From contig JAIVFJ010000146.1 of NCBI GenBank assembly GCA_025765615.1, positions 103,114 through 167,113 on the forward strand: a stretch of 64,000 nt of DNA, read 5' to 3'. This DNA comes from Zopfochytrium polystomum. Taxonomy: Eukaryota > Chytridiomycota > Chytridiomycetes > Chytridiales > Chytridiaceae. Below, piece after piece: positions 45,390-56,956 of this stretch (position 1 is the first letter of the stretch; each line of letters opens with the position of its first letter). A model generated the notes under the pieces. The model made no database searches. It was not told the origin of the DNA and saw only the letters and a program-made list of their open reading frames with translations. The position numbers and the translations under genes are program-made.

Positions 45390-46088
45390 TTAGTTGAGTA
45401 TCCCAGAAGCAAACGCGCGAAAAAAATTCGGCGAGGGAAAGATGGGCGGGTCGAGATCCCCACGGGAGGCGACCAAAAACCGCCACTTTAAAATGCAAGA
45501 GCCAAAATCAAAATCAATATATTCAATAACAACGAATTCACAAGAGCACCAAAGCGACGACCTCCCACCGCGTTCAGAAAAATTCACCGCCCCCAAAGTC
45601 CTCGTTCTCGAGTTCTCGATCTTAACGCTCTTGAAGCTCTTCTTCCCGCTCACGGGGACAAACTTTGGCACGGGCACGTACTTGGGCACTGGCACGTACT
45701 GGGGCACCGGGACTGGTTCCTTCCTGACGTAGCTCTGACGCTCGACGACGGTAGGCTGCTTCTTTGGTGCCGAGGGCGCCTGCTGCTGCTTCTTGGTCTT
45801 GTCCGTCGGCGGCGGGACGTACCCGGACGTCTCCGCCTCGGCGTCGCGGGCGTCGGCGGAGCCGGTCGGCTCCGCGGCTGCGACGGGGGCGGTGGCGCTG
45901 GCTTGCGGGTTGGCGGCGATGGCAGTGGCGGGCGGGTTTGGCATGTGGTTGTCGTTCATCGTATCGTTGGCCGTGATGCTTGTTCCGGTCGGAGGCGCGT
46001 CCGTAGTGTCGATGGGAGGAGGAGCGCATCTGGCCATCGACGCGTGCAGGGCCAAAACGAGGGCGAGCGAAAAGAGTCCCGATTTCAT
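45390..46088 (-). CDS. secreted Pro/Val-repeat protein
   Basis: ATG at 46088-46086 opens a clear signal peptide (SGLFSLALVLALHASMARCA). A Thr/Ala/Pro-rich, probably O-glycosylated region follows. A basic segment then carries three to four tandem YVPVPK-type pentapeptides and SGKKSFKSVKIENS. As a single exon it encodes 232 residues, but the last 60 residues (after NFSERGG, near 45560) look less protein-like, and splicing to 45110-45270 is possible. TATAAA near 46190 on the coding strand supports this start. Cell-wall or surface association is an inference from composition. No known family recognised. Confidence 0.6.
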   Translation of the reverse strand: MKSGLFSLALVLALHASMARCAPPPIDTTDAPPTGTSITANDTMNDNHMPNPPATAIAANPQASATAPVAAAEPTGSADARDAEAETSGYVPPPTDKTKKQQQAPSAPKKQPTVVERQSYVRKEPVPVPQYVPVPKYVPVPKFVPVSGKKSFKSVKIENSRTRTLGAVNFSERGGRSSLWCSCEFVVIEYIDFDFGSCILKWRFLVASRGDLDPPIFPSPNFFRAFASGILN

Positions 46089-46187
46089 TGTATTTTGTTC
46101 GACACTGGATGTTTTGGATTGAATGCGGCTCTTTCCAAAGACTTTGCGTTCCTCGATGATGAGTAGAAGACGATTCTGAGCCAGTGC

Positions 46188-46200
46188 CAGGCTTTATAGA
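46188..46200 (-). promoter_or_regulatory. TATA box of the Pro/Val-repeat gene
   Basis: TATAAA on the minus strand about 100 bp before the ATG at 46088. Confidence 0.55.
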
Positions 46201-46796
46201 AGAGGGGTCACGTTCGCGTTCACAGTCGCACACACCAACAGGCTTTTCGGCGAAAAGGCTATTCTTAAAGTGGAGGTCACATACAAAAAGTCCAAAACCT
46301 TGTTTAGAATTTCACTAGCATTTTACTTTGGCTCTGCCGCCTTTCCGGCTTAATTTTGCGGTCGAAGCTGTCACGAAAGGCGAAGCAGGTGCTGGACCGC
46401 GGCCGTTCAAAGGGCCGGATCGACAGAGAGGTGCTTTTTTCGCCGAGGTGGCTGTGTTTTCCGCATGCGACAAGAAACACCGCATTTAGCCATCGGGGTG
46501 TCTTTCCCTCCCGTTTTGGTAAGATTTTATTGGCGGAATTGACTATTTGCCCGAGACAGAGACAGAGACAGAGACAGAGACAGAGTTTAGAGAGGGCCGC
46601 GCGACGGACAGAGAAACAGACATCAAAGGAGTCGGCAACAAGCCCACTCATTCCTCTCGGCCACTCTGCGCGCAAAGTCACTCATCTTCTTGCTCACCAA
46701 ACAAAGCCGCCTCTCCGCTACTTGCTCGCTCGCTCGCTCTCCCCTTTCCGCCCCCCAGCCGCCGCTTCACAAAGACCGATAACAGAAAAGCTAATA

Positions 46797-49086
46797 ATGA
46801 TCATCATGGACTCGTGGGTCGTGCGCAAAGGCAACTCCCTCGTCAAGGTTCCCATTGCCGCCGCCGCCGCCGTCATCACCACTTCGCCCGCGGCTCCCTC
46901 AACCCCCCAATCTTCGCCCTCCACCACAGCCGCCTCAGCCACAACCACCAACGGCGGCGCCTCGCCGTCCCCGACCGTCGCCACTGCGAACGGCAACAAC
47001 TCGACTACCTCTGCCACGGCCGAAACCCCATTCCGCTTCGTCTCGTTCAACGTGCCAAACCTCTTCTACCTCGAGGACAGACCGAACGCAACCACCGGCG
47101 AGCGCCTCGGCCCCACCCTGTTCGAGCAGCAAGACGCCGTCGCCACCGTCGCGCACCTGCGCAGCGTCATCCGCACGTACACCCTCAGCTACCAGTCCAA
47201 CACAAACATATCAAAGCCCGCCTACCACGTAGCAGCAAACATCACCGCATTCAATGGCACGAAATGGTCGCCGATCCAACCCGAGACTCTACTTGAACGA
47301 AGACCTCTTCGCGGCACTCGACAGCGCCGTGGCTATCGCACACAATCACAGCGTCCGCCTTATCATCCCTTTTATCGACCGCTGGGCGTGGTGGGGTGGC
47401 ATCGAGGCGTTCGCATCCCTCCACGCAAAACCGCTCGGAAACACAACGACGGCGGCACCGGACTTTTTCACCGACCCGACCGTGACGGCCAACTTTTTCG
47501 CCCTCGTGACCGCCGTCGTCAACCGCACCAACAACGCGGTGTCCCCGCCGCGACGCTATTGCGAGGACCCCGCAATCCTCGCCTGGGAGACTGGCAACGA
47601 GCTGCAGACGCTCGCCGGCGGGCGTGTACCTGCGAATTGGACGCTCGCCGTCGCGAGGACCGTCAAGGATGTGCTGAGGACCGTGCCCGTGGACCGCATC
47701 GGCGCGGCCGGTGTCGCGCCGGGGAGCCAGCAGCTCGTGCTGGACGGTTCGGACGGCGCGCGGACGGGTTGGCAGGAAGAGGTGTTGGATGACCCGGATG
47801 TGGACTTGTTCGCCGGGCATTATTACGACTTTGTTATGGCGCCGGCTGCCGCGGGGAGCGATGAAGAGCGGGGCCCGGTCGGGTGGCCGGTCGTGGTGAC
47901 GGCGGTGGCTACTGCGATCGGTGTGATGCTGGTTTTGGTGTTGTGGATGAAGCCGCAGTGGATCGTCCCATCGACGACGCGAAAGCAAAAGAGGCAAAGC
48001 TTGGCGCGGGTCGAGAGACGCGACACGAGCCAGGACCGACTTGCGGACGACGAGGCAATGGTGAGGGGTCCCTCAGTATGCCGAAAAAGGCTCTGCAAAC
48101 GTTTATTCTGACTGACCTTCGTGAATCCTCTAAAGGCCGACGAAACTCGCACAGGAGACCAGCCTCTCGACAACCTCTTCCTACAATCCGTCTCCCAATC
48201 ATCCCCTTCCACGGCCGACACTACCACCACAACCCCCCACCTCCCAAACCCTCCCCATCCCCGCCACCGCCCCACCCCTCGCCCCCTCCTCCTCCTCCTC
48301 GCCACCCTCTTCACCCTCACCTCTCTCTCCCTCCTCGCCCTCTCCCTCTCCACTCGCCCCACCCAACCACCACTCCCCCAGCCCCTCTCCCCTTACCCAA
48401 CCCGCCTCGCCACCGACCTCGCCACAATAACCCCGCACCGCAAACCTTTCCTCGTCGGCGAATTCGGCCTCACCGCGACCTCCAACGTCCGCGACCTCCT
48501 CGCGGCCGTGACGACCGCGAACGCCTCCTGCGTCGGCGCGATGCTGTGGAGCCTGCGATTCCGCGCGAGGGACGGCGGGTTTTACGTGCATGACGAGGGT
48601 GGCGGATATGAGGCGTACCATGATCGCGGCGGGGCGGGGATGGGTGCGGGGACGGGGGTGGTGCGGACGGCGGGGTTTGGCGCAGATGAGGGGGCCGTGA
48701 TGGCGTTGATGCGCGGGGCCGCGGCAGCGGTCTCGGGGGTGAGCAACGCGTCGCTGGCCGTTGTTCCCGCGCCGCCGCCGGTGGTGCTGCGGACGGGCGA
48801 TGCGACGACGGTCGCGAACGGGACGACGGTTGTTGGGGTGCGGTGGAGGGGGTCCGTGGGCGCGGCGCGGTACCGGGTCGAGCGGTCGGTGGTCGGAGCG
48901 GCGGAGGGGTTTGTGGTGGTGACGGAGGACGGAAGCGAGGCAGTTGCGGCGGGTGGGACCGGAGCGGCGGCGGAGGCAATGTTTGTGGACGAGGTTGGGG
49001 CGGGGGTGAAGGCGGCGTGGTATCGAGTGACGGGATGGAGTCTGGCGGGGTACGGGGAGATGTCGGAGGCGGTCAGGTTGTTTTGA
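46797..49086 (+). CDS. GH5-like (mannanase-type) glycosidase with two internal transmembrane helices
   Basis: ATG at 46797. Catalytic-domain features: FRFVSFNVPNLFYLED, then NEDLFAALDSAVAIAHNHSV, RLIIPFIDRWAWWGGI, acid/base Glu in ILAWETGNEL, DVDLFAGHYYDF, nucleophile Glu in KPFLVGEFGL, and AMLWSLRFRARDGGFYVHDE. A fibronectin-like tail (VRWRGSVGAARYRVERS) ends at 49086. A 75-bp intron (48061-48135, GTGAGG to AAG) removes an in-frame stop. One frame change like a single extra base occurs near 47270. Between HYYDF and KPFLVGEFG lie two hydrophobic helices (VVVTAVATAIGVMLVLVLW and LLLLLATLFTLTSLSLLALS) around a basic loop, so the two halves of the barrel lie on the same side of a membrane. Substrate (beta-mannan or glucan) is inferred from similarity only. 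Confidence 0.75.
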
Positions 49087-49605
49087 CTGTTGGGGGGGGG
49101 TCCTTGTTTGTGTTGCCTCTTCGTTTGTTCTTTGTTCTCATAGTCGTAGGGTGAAACAGGGCGTAACCGCCTGGTGGGTGTGCTGGATTGGTCGATGTGT
49201 CTTTCATCAAACAGGCTAAAAAGAAAAAAGAAAAAATAAAAAAAAAAGTTCCCCGCGGTGGCTGAGCCTGCTGGCCGCACTTGAAACCTCCCAAAAATGT
49301 GCAAGATTCTGTATCACCTCCAGACTAGTTTCAAGCGTCATTCAGAAAGTGCGCTTCCACAAAAAAGTCCGAGTTTTTACTGCGCGAGGCATGGCGAGCA
49401 AGCGATGGGCTCCCTTGAGAGAGGCACTCAGATTTATTTCAATATAAGCCCAAATTGTTTGCAAAGTACGGCATAACGTCTCCACAAAATGAAAAAATGT
49501 ATTTTCTGAGCTAAAGAGTGTTGAAAAACTCGGCCAATGCGATTGTCGCCGCAGATATCTTGATAAATGCCATTTCTTCACTTCAAAGTGAAGGCAACGT
49601 GACTA
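49087..49605. other. spacer between two converging genes
   Basis: A G-run (49093-49101), an A-rich tract (49220-49248) and AT-rich 3' flanks. No gene seen. Confidence 0.5.
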
Positions 49606-50871
49606 TTATTTTGGCTTTTTGGGAAGTGCCTTTCCAACAGGGGATTTGCCCTCAGCTGCACGCGCCACGGGATTTGTGGATGATGCGGGGCCGGCCCTAC
49701 CATTCACCGTAGCTCGTTTGTTCTTGAAGGGCGTCTGACTATTTGAGACCCGTTTCGCGTTACTTGCGACAGGATTAGCGTTTTTCAAGGTGGCTCCGGC
49801 CCCGCTATCCGCTTTTCTGTTGGCTGTTGCGGGTTTCGACTGTCCATAAAGGGGGGGTGGGGAATTTTGTTGTTTTACATTTGAAGAAAGAATGAGTGCA
49901 AGGCAAACCAACAAAGACAGTACCTTTGCCCCGGCCTTGTTCTTGCACGCCTTGCCGCCGCCGCCCGCAGCGCGTCTCCGCAGCCCGCCGATCTCGACGA
50001 TGCAGTCCTTTGGGATCGCACCCTCCACGAGCACCTCCTTGTCGTCCTTGGACCAGATGTGAGCGCGCGTGCGGACCTGCTTGTGCGTCGACTTTTGCAC
50101 GTCGTAGCCGCCTTCCTCGTGGTTCCAGGGGCCGCGGTCGGTCCGGTCCCAGTCGGACCCCAGGTGCGTCACTCGGCCGCCCAGAGTTGAGAGGTCCTTG
50201 ATCTTGTCCTGCGGCAGCTTTGTGCGGTCGATCTGTCTCGGTTTCGTGTTCCATTCGAGGAGAAAACCTTCACCAGAGCGAACCAGCAAAGAGAGAAAAC
50301 AAAAGAGAGAAAACAGCAGGGCGATCCCCAAAAAGAGTACCCCTCGAACCCGTACCTTTGCAATTTTCCGTTACCGAAGTCGCCGCTGGCGTATCGCTTG
50401 GCCTTCTCACTGTCTTTGGTCGTGGAGATGAAGTTGCTTGGCTGCGACACCATGGTGCCTACGTGGCATGCGGGGCAGCTGGAAGGGTTGCTGCACTCGG
50501 AACCTATCAGAAAAACGAAATTTCCGCAAGAGGGGTTGGATAGTGAAAGTAAGAAGACTGCAGCTAAAGAACGGCCCAAGCAGCCCGAGCCTCACACTTG
50601 TTTTTCGGATCGACCTGTTTCAGGTACTGCGCAGTGGGTCGGATCTCGCCGTGAGACTTCAAGCTGGAGACGTCGTGGTCGTTCAGCGCGCGATACAGGT
50701 ACTTGTCCTTATCATCTGCAGAGAGAGGAAAAGGGTTGTCACTTTGCCTCCAAGAGACCAACTGCTCACATACCTGCGGCTAAGACGGGGCCGCTGTTTA
50801 CAGAGGACAAAGAAGAGGGTGGCGAGCGCGGTCAGGAAAGAGCAGGTGGAGCGGAGTGATTGGGTCTTCAT
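49606..50871 (-). CDS. secreted protein with ADP-ribosyltransferase-like motif pattern
   Basis: Exon 1 (50871-50774) starts at ATG and encodes a signal peptide rich in Leu/Phe. Exon 2 begins at 50715. Later exons lie at about 50510-50370 and 50230-49925, and the last lies at 49840-49606, with GT-AG borders. The motif order resembles ADP-ribosyltransferase-fold proteins: YRAL (Arg), then NFISTTKD (a beta-strand with STT), then DKEVLVEGAIP (Glu-containing strand). Two CxxC-like Cys in SCPACHVG lie in a short insert. The tail is basic, Lys/Asn/Ala-rich and low-complexity. Fungal relatives of this fold include secreted proteins of unknown target. The catalytic assignment is tentative, because spacing of the second Glu differs from a classical ExE. 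No frame break seen in the parts I could join. Confidence 0.6.
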
Positions 50872-50998
50872 CCCTTTTTTTCTCTTGGTGCTGCGCTCTC
50901 TCTCTCTCTCTCTCTCTCTCGTTCTCTCTCTCCTTTGTCTGTCTCTCTCGCTCTCTCTTCATCTCTCTCTCATCTCTCTATTATTCTCGCTCTCTCTC

Positions 50999-51029
<31 letters not shown>

Positions 51030-54000
51030 GTTTCTCTCCTCTAATCTCAGATTACAGCCGCCGAAAGTAGAGACTTTCCTCTGAATACAGGGGATTACAC
51101 CCATCGCTTCGCTTCCGCGTTGAGTGGTCCGCCTTCACGGCGTGGGCTGAGCTCGAATTTCAACAGGCTTCTGCTGTGTTTCTCCACTCATGACTACCAC
51201 ACGCAACGGTCAAGAAGTTGTCCTTCCCGCAGCTTCCGATTTTTCGTGAAAATGTTGGAGGATTCGAGACGAGCACTCGAGAGACAGGCAGACGCACAGT
51301 GAAAGAGAGGAACAGACAGAGAGAGAAGAAAGCGAGAGAAAGCGAGAGAGAGAGAGAGAGAGAGAGAGATACTGGCTTGTTTAATCCCTTTTCGTGCGGT
51401 GTTGCGCCAACGACCTGCACCGTTCCCTCGGTGTCCCAACTGCTCTCCAAGCGAACTTTTCGTCTGTCTACAGGTCACAGGGATCGCCATTCAAACCACA
51501 TCAAAATTCAAAATCAGAAAAGCCCGTTGCGTACAAAATATTTGCCGCTTTTTATAAATAATATTTCATTTTTTCTTTGTTTCATCCGCGTTCCTGCCGC
51601 GTGTTTGTGCGCCGAGCACCGGCGGGCAGTGGGGCTGAGCATATCCAATACCCACCCACTCCCACAAAAAAATCACACACACACACTGGACACTTTCGAA
51701 TTCCTTAAGCCATCGCGCCCAATGACGGAACAGAGTCTCTCTCGCGACAGAGCCCTGCACGAAGAGGAGTCTCTCTGACTCTCTCTCTCTCTCTCCCTCA
51801 TCTCTCTCCCTCTCTCTCGTTGTGTCTACCGTCTGATTCTTTTCGTGTCCGTTTTGGACATATGTCCCTTTGGGCGACAGGTCTGTCCCCTGATCTGAGT
51901 AATTTTTTGGACTGTCCAAAATCCTGCCTTTCTTTGTTTTTGTTCATCTTTTTGGAGGAAAAAAGCAAACGTCTACGAGAGCGCCGTGCGATGCAGAAAA
52001 TGCCCAACTTGCGGCAGATTTTGGACAGCATTTTGGACAGTCATGAGACAGATAAGCTGGACTACAGACAGAGCTTCTCATTCCCTTTTTTATATATTTT
52101 TGATCAAACGAAAATAAATAATAATTTTTCTGCCAAGAAACTGTTTTGCAAAAGGAAAAAAAAACCGACTCCGCCCAGCCACACAGTCAAGAACCTTGGG
52201 ATTTCGGTCCTCAGCCCGCAGCGGTTTGGGTTGCGGAAACAAGTTGCAAGTTGTCTTGCGGAAATCGGTCCACGAAAAAGACCAGAAGTCCGACAAAATT
52301 ATTTATGGGACGAACTAGCTAAACCGGTTAACGTGGGCTGTACCGGGGGTGCGGACGTCCATCCATCCGAGCCGCCGTTGCAAATTGCGGATACCTACCA
52401 TAACGTACTTGCGCTGGTCCACGGGCCCCGCTCGCCTCACGCAATCAAGCACCGTCACTCACGCACTCCCGGCCACCCGGACTTTCATCAGCACCAACTA
52501 CCATCCTCGCCCCACCACCCCTCCAAACACACACACACACACACACACACACAGTGTCGTCGGTGGACCCGTCCGTAAAACAATTCACCCAAGAACGAAA
52601 CAAATAGAAAGGAACACAATCACTGCTCTTTCTGTATTTTCGAGTCTTTTTCAGTGCTTCAAAAGAACGCCAAACCGTGCGACGACAAACAGAATATGTT
52701 CGACAGCCAACGCCGACGTCCATCCTCGCTGCCAGGTTCTGTAATTGTCTGGTGAAAGGCCTCGCACTCCCCCGCCCAACGCCGCGAAAACCGCTCGCAT
52801 CACCAGCGATGCGCTTGTCTGCCACCCCAGACCATCCACGGTTAGAGTTGAATCGATCCATAGCCCGCCCGCGTGCCAGAGCCTTGAATCTGCCCCAATG
52901 GGCCTCGTCCGATGACGCCGAACCCCATCGACGCAGGGCGAGCTCCGACTGCACAAATCGCTCTGTGCGAGTGCTGTGCGAGCGTGATCGGCGAACGTTC
53001 CGTCGCAAATCGCTGCTTGCCCCCGGGCGTATCGCGGTTCGAGAGGTCGGTCAAAGCAGAAAGAGGAGCGAATTCAGGAGACGCGTTCACGCTTCAGGTA
53101 TTGCATGGCTTGTGCCCATTTTGCGGCTTGCGCAGACGGCCATCTCGTTAGCTTTTTCCACGGGCAATACTTAATAGAGTGTGTAATTCTCCTTAGTACC
53201 ATCGCTTGCTCCACAGCGTTGGTCAAATTGTGCAGTGTCTACTTCACAGAAGCGCGTTTGTGGCGGGTCAAGCAAAATGGCGGGGACTGTTGCACAGGGC
53301 ATAACTGATAGGCCAACCTTGAAGTCGTTCAGATTCTGCTGGAGAGCATTGAAGTCGGACTTTCTCCGTTAAAGGTCGAATCGGGCTCGGATTCTTTGAA
53401 CAAAGTCGTTTGAAGATTTTTTGCCAGATTGGGTGCAACTCTGGAAATAACAACTCAGCTGGGATTCCTTCAACAAGCAAGCTTTCATTCGCGACCCCAT
53501 GATGTCATACTTGCGCTTTGAATCCGCACATCGAGCCACAGCAAAGTCGTCCGCAGGGTGTCTGCTCGCGTGTGCGCATCACGCGCGCTTTTTTTGCCAG
53601 AACGCGCGCCTCCCACCTGTGGCGTTGTCATGCAGTGCGCAACTCGGTGTCTCTCCACAGCCAGAGTGTCTCTCCGCCCAAAAGCACTCAAAAGCGGCTC
53701 GCTCGAAAAAAGCAGCGACACGAACCAACCCGCAGAGATCTCCCCCACTTGTGTATGGAACCAGTGGTTGTTGCTACAATAAGATGGTAACAGTGTGAAC
53801 AGATTTTCCTGCCACTGGTGAACTTGCGTCTCACACGGCAAGGACTCACAAGGCACCCTTGTCACAGGTGAGGGGGGTTGTTCTTGTTCTGTCTTTGTTG
53901 GCTGTCTGTTCAGTCCAAGTGGAGTAGGCAGCCCTTGCCCAAGGGGGTTAAACCACCCACCATGGAAGGTGGAGTGAAAGGATCCTGATATAGAGAGTGA

Positions 54001-54848
54001 CCATTGAGCAAAGTTTATGCTACTCTGCCCCTAGTTGGACAGGGTAAACCACAGAAATGAACTAATACAGCTGAATGCCTCGAACCCGAATAACTGCCAC
54101 AGTAAATGTTGCGCAGGAAGAATAAGATATTCTGAATGCCAGAAAATACCTTCAAAGAAAAGAAAACATCAAAGTTAAAGTCTCTCAAATAATTAACGAT
54201 ATGGGGGGGAGAGAGAGAGAGAGAGAGAGAGGAGAAGAGAGAGAGAGAGAGAGAGAGAGACCGACGAGAGCAGCGGGCCGACCTCGGCCTCCTCCTCTTC
54301 CGTCCGCCCGCGTGCGGCGACAGCCGAAGCGAACCTAGCCGCTTTCCCGTCCGCAAGCGCCACAAGCTGCAGCGCTCCTTCCCGTGCTAGGACGTCAGCA
54401 CAAACGTCCGACCCGGGCAGCACCGCCGCCGGCCCGGTGCCCTTCCACCCCCGACGCCAGCTTCAACCAACGTGTCAGTGGCTGAACTAAACGAGGGTTA
54501 AGGAGATCTTGGCGTTGAGAAAATCCAGCCCTTGAAGGAACTTCGGTTGAAGCTGAAGATGATCATGCTCACAGGCGGTTCATCTGCCACGAAGAACCGC
54601 CAGCATAATCGCCATTTCAGTCTGATAAATCTGTGAATGTCGGGGTCAGCCTTTTACTCTATTGGGGGTGGGGTTTGCGATGCACTGTTACATTGCAACA
54701 GTTGGAAAAGAAACCGATATAGTATTTATAAAGTGTTTGAAACAGGGATGGACAGCCAACGCAAGCAGCACTCACACGCAAGCCAAGTCATTCCAAAAGA
54801 ACACTCAAAGAAGATCAACCTGCCACCCTCACATCTCATCGAAGCCCC
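50872..54848. other. 4-kb repeat-rich spacer
   Basis: CT arrays lie at 50896-51038 and 51781-51800, GA at 51345-51370, CA near 52530-52552, and GA at 54210-54260. A minus-strand frame near 54290-54420 (ALQLVALADGKAARFASAVA) is helix-like and could be an exon of an unrecognised gene. Otherwise frames are short or random. No supported gene. Confidence 0.45.
50896..51038. repeat. interrupted (CT)n array upstream of the ART-like gene
   Basis: CTCTCT runs with TGTCTG and TCATCT interruptions, starting about 25 bp upstream of the ATG at 50871 (GA-rich on the coding strand). Confidence 0.9.
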
Positions 54849-56109
54849 TCACAGCCCGTGCTGCCCGTTGATCTTGTTGTGCACGACAACGCACCCGCCC
54901 GCGTCGACGTGCGTGTTGATCTTGTTTTGCGCCCGCGACCGCATTTTATTCGCCAGCTGAAACTTGCCCAGCAACCCGCCGCCGACCGTGACATGCTTGA
55001 TCTCGTCTGGGTTGGGAGCCTTCTTCTTGAACGGGTTCCACGACCCTTTCTTTCCTGCGGTGGTGTCGTCGGCGGCGGCGCCGGCGCCCGTCGCGTCCCC
55101 GGCGGTCTTCTTCTGAACGGGTTCCACGATTTCTTACCCGCCGCCGCCGCTGCGGGCGCCTTGGCCGACGCCTCGGCAGTGTTCGCGGAGGACTCGGAGG
55201 CTGCGCCGCCCGCCGCCGGCGCGCCGCGCCACTTCTTCGGGGTGGTGCTGGTGCGTTCGAGAGTCTTTTTCTGGTACGGACGGAGCGGGTTCTGGGACGA
55301 CAGCGGGCTCTTTTTCAGCGCCTTCGACCGCATAGTCGACGTCGACGGCCTCGTCGGCGGCGGCGAGGTCGCTGTCGTCCCAAGCGTCCTCGTCCTCGAA
55401 CAGGTACTCGACGGCCGCCGGAAGATGGAGCGCTCAGAGCGGAACTTGCCCTTGCTGCAGTCGGTCTGTGGAAAGAATCAACAGAGGAACAATTTCGGAT
55501 TAGTGCATGTTGACAGCAACAGGCTATTGCTGTTGCGGCTCGCACGTTTGATCTACTTACCAGCGTGTGGGTCTTTTTCCCGCCGCAGACGGTGTAGCAG
55601 CCGTTCCCTGGTTTCGCCTCATAGTGGTTGATCCGCTTGTTCTCCTTGTCCTTGTCGCGCTCGTACTCGTTCTTGTATCCCTCCTGAGTAAAGTTCTGGG
55701 CCGCCTTTCTGTTTCGATGATGCACCTTGCGGGCCGTTGGTAGATTAGAGTTGGTGTTGAATGGGAGTCTCACAAGGGCAGATCTTCTCCAACTCTCACT
55801 TCAGCCAGCTGCTTCCCCGCCCATGGCCCCGGCGACCCCGAGACCTCCCCCGATGATCACTCCCGTGACGGGCTCAATGAACCGGCGATACAAATTGGAG
55901 GCGAGAGCGATGCTAGGCGGGTCTGCCGCTGCAGAGACAGGGGAGGAATTGGCCAGCAGTGGCGACGCGGGCGATTCCGTGTAGGTGCCGCCGTCTGGTG
56001 CGAATAGAGGTGCGGCGAAGACGGCGGGCGGCAACGCGACGACGAGGGAGTGGATCAGCAGGGCAGCGGCCGCAAGGGCCGCGGAGGCGCTCCTTGTGCG
56101 GAGCTGCAT
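54849..56109 (-). pseudogene. WNPF-family copy B (several frame breaks)
   Basis: Exon 1 is 56109-55800, exon 2 55725-55561 (165 nt) and exon 3 starts after CCACAG near 55467 and ends at 54849. Signal peptide SAALAAAALLIHSLVVALPP, then NLYRRFIEPVTGVIIGGGLG, then (exon 2) GCYTVCGGKKTHT, then DCSKGKF, two WNPF motifs, and an end reading GGCVVVHNKINGQHGL. Compared with its paralogues there is one extra G in a G4 run (55815-55818), one G missing in the RRAVEYL block of exon 3, one change before the ALKKS-equivalent, and one A missing in the first NPFKKK. It is divergent from copy C, with starts 848 bp apart. Either a pseudogene or an intact gene with several base-call errors. Confidence 0.75.
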
Positions 56110-56956
56110 CTCTTTGGAATTGGGGGGTGAACCCAGCCAGCACGGAGGAACAGGTCAGTAATAAATGCGCCAAAACCAATCCGGCCCTGTTCGGTGTTTG
56201 CTCCGCACTTTTTGTCTCCAAATCGATTTCGACCCCTTGGGTGCTTCGCCCGTCGGTTTGAAAAACAGCGAGACACGGGTGGCATCCGGCCGTGCGTGGG
56301 TGGACAAACCAAGAAAAGCAAAGCATGGCAATCTCATGGACATTCTCTCGCGCGTGTCAGACAATTTATCCTGTCGACTCACTCCGTGGAACTCTCAGTC
56401 CCTCCTTTATCTATTTCTCACTTTTGCGGACAGTGACCCATTCGTCAGTCTCTCGCTCTCTCTCTTCAACAGTGTGTGCTCAGCCCGCGCTGATTCTGCT
56501 TTTCACAAACACGTTCGCAGACGCGCCGACAGAGCAACAAAGGCGCGTGACCCTTTCCGGAATCGATCGGCAGAAGACACGGGCGAGCGTGGTGCCGTCT
56601 GTCTGTCTGTCTGCGTACCTGTGTGCGGCCAGCGTGGCGCTCATTTAATGACAACCCAGTTAAGTCCGGAGTTATGCCGCACCACGATAGGCGCAGCAAC
56701 ACGAAAACAGGGAAAGCCGGGAAGAGAGAGAGAGCGAACAAGATGAGAGAGAGATAGGGAGATAGAGAGATAGAGAGAGATAGAGACAGAGATAGATAGA
56801 GAGAGAGAGAGAGTGAGTGAGAGAGAGAGAGAGGGCGTGTGCGTGTGTGTAGCGAAACCCAAGCGCGAAGAGAACAGCTCGCTCCAAATAGAAGATAAAC
56901 TGTTGCCTGCTTTCAGATTCCGTTTTCGGCGACAAGCAGATATCAATTACAACAAG
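56110..56956. other. divergent promoter region between copies B and C
   Basis: Contains a (GA)n/(GATA)n purine tract at about 56727-56834, 120-230 bp before the ATG of copy C, and a CT-rich patch near 56450-56465 on the copy B side. No gene. Confidence 0.5.

Noticed and set aside
26150..47280. Programmed +1 frameshifting as the explanation of all frame breaks
   Set aside because: No shared slippery heptamer at the sites, and homopolymer context at two of them fits sequence error better. Kept only as an alternative.
52445..53008. 187-codon minus-strand frame
   Set aside because: Runs through a CA repeat (Val-Cys polymer), no recognisable segment.
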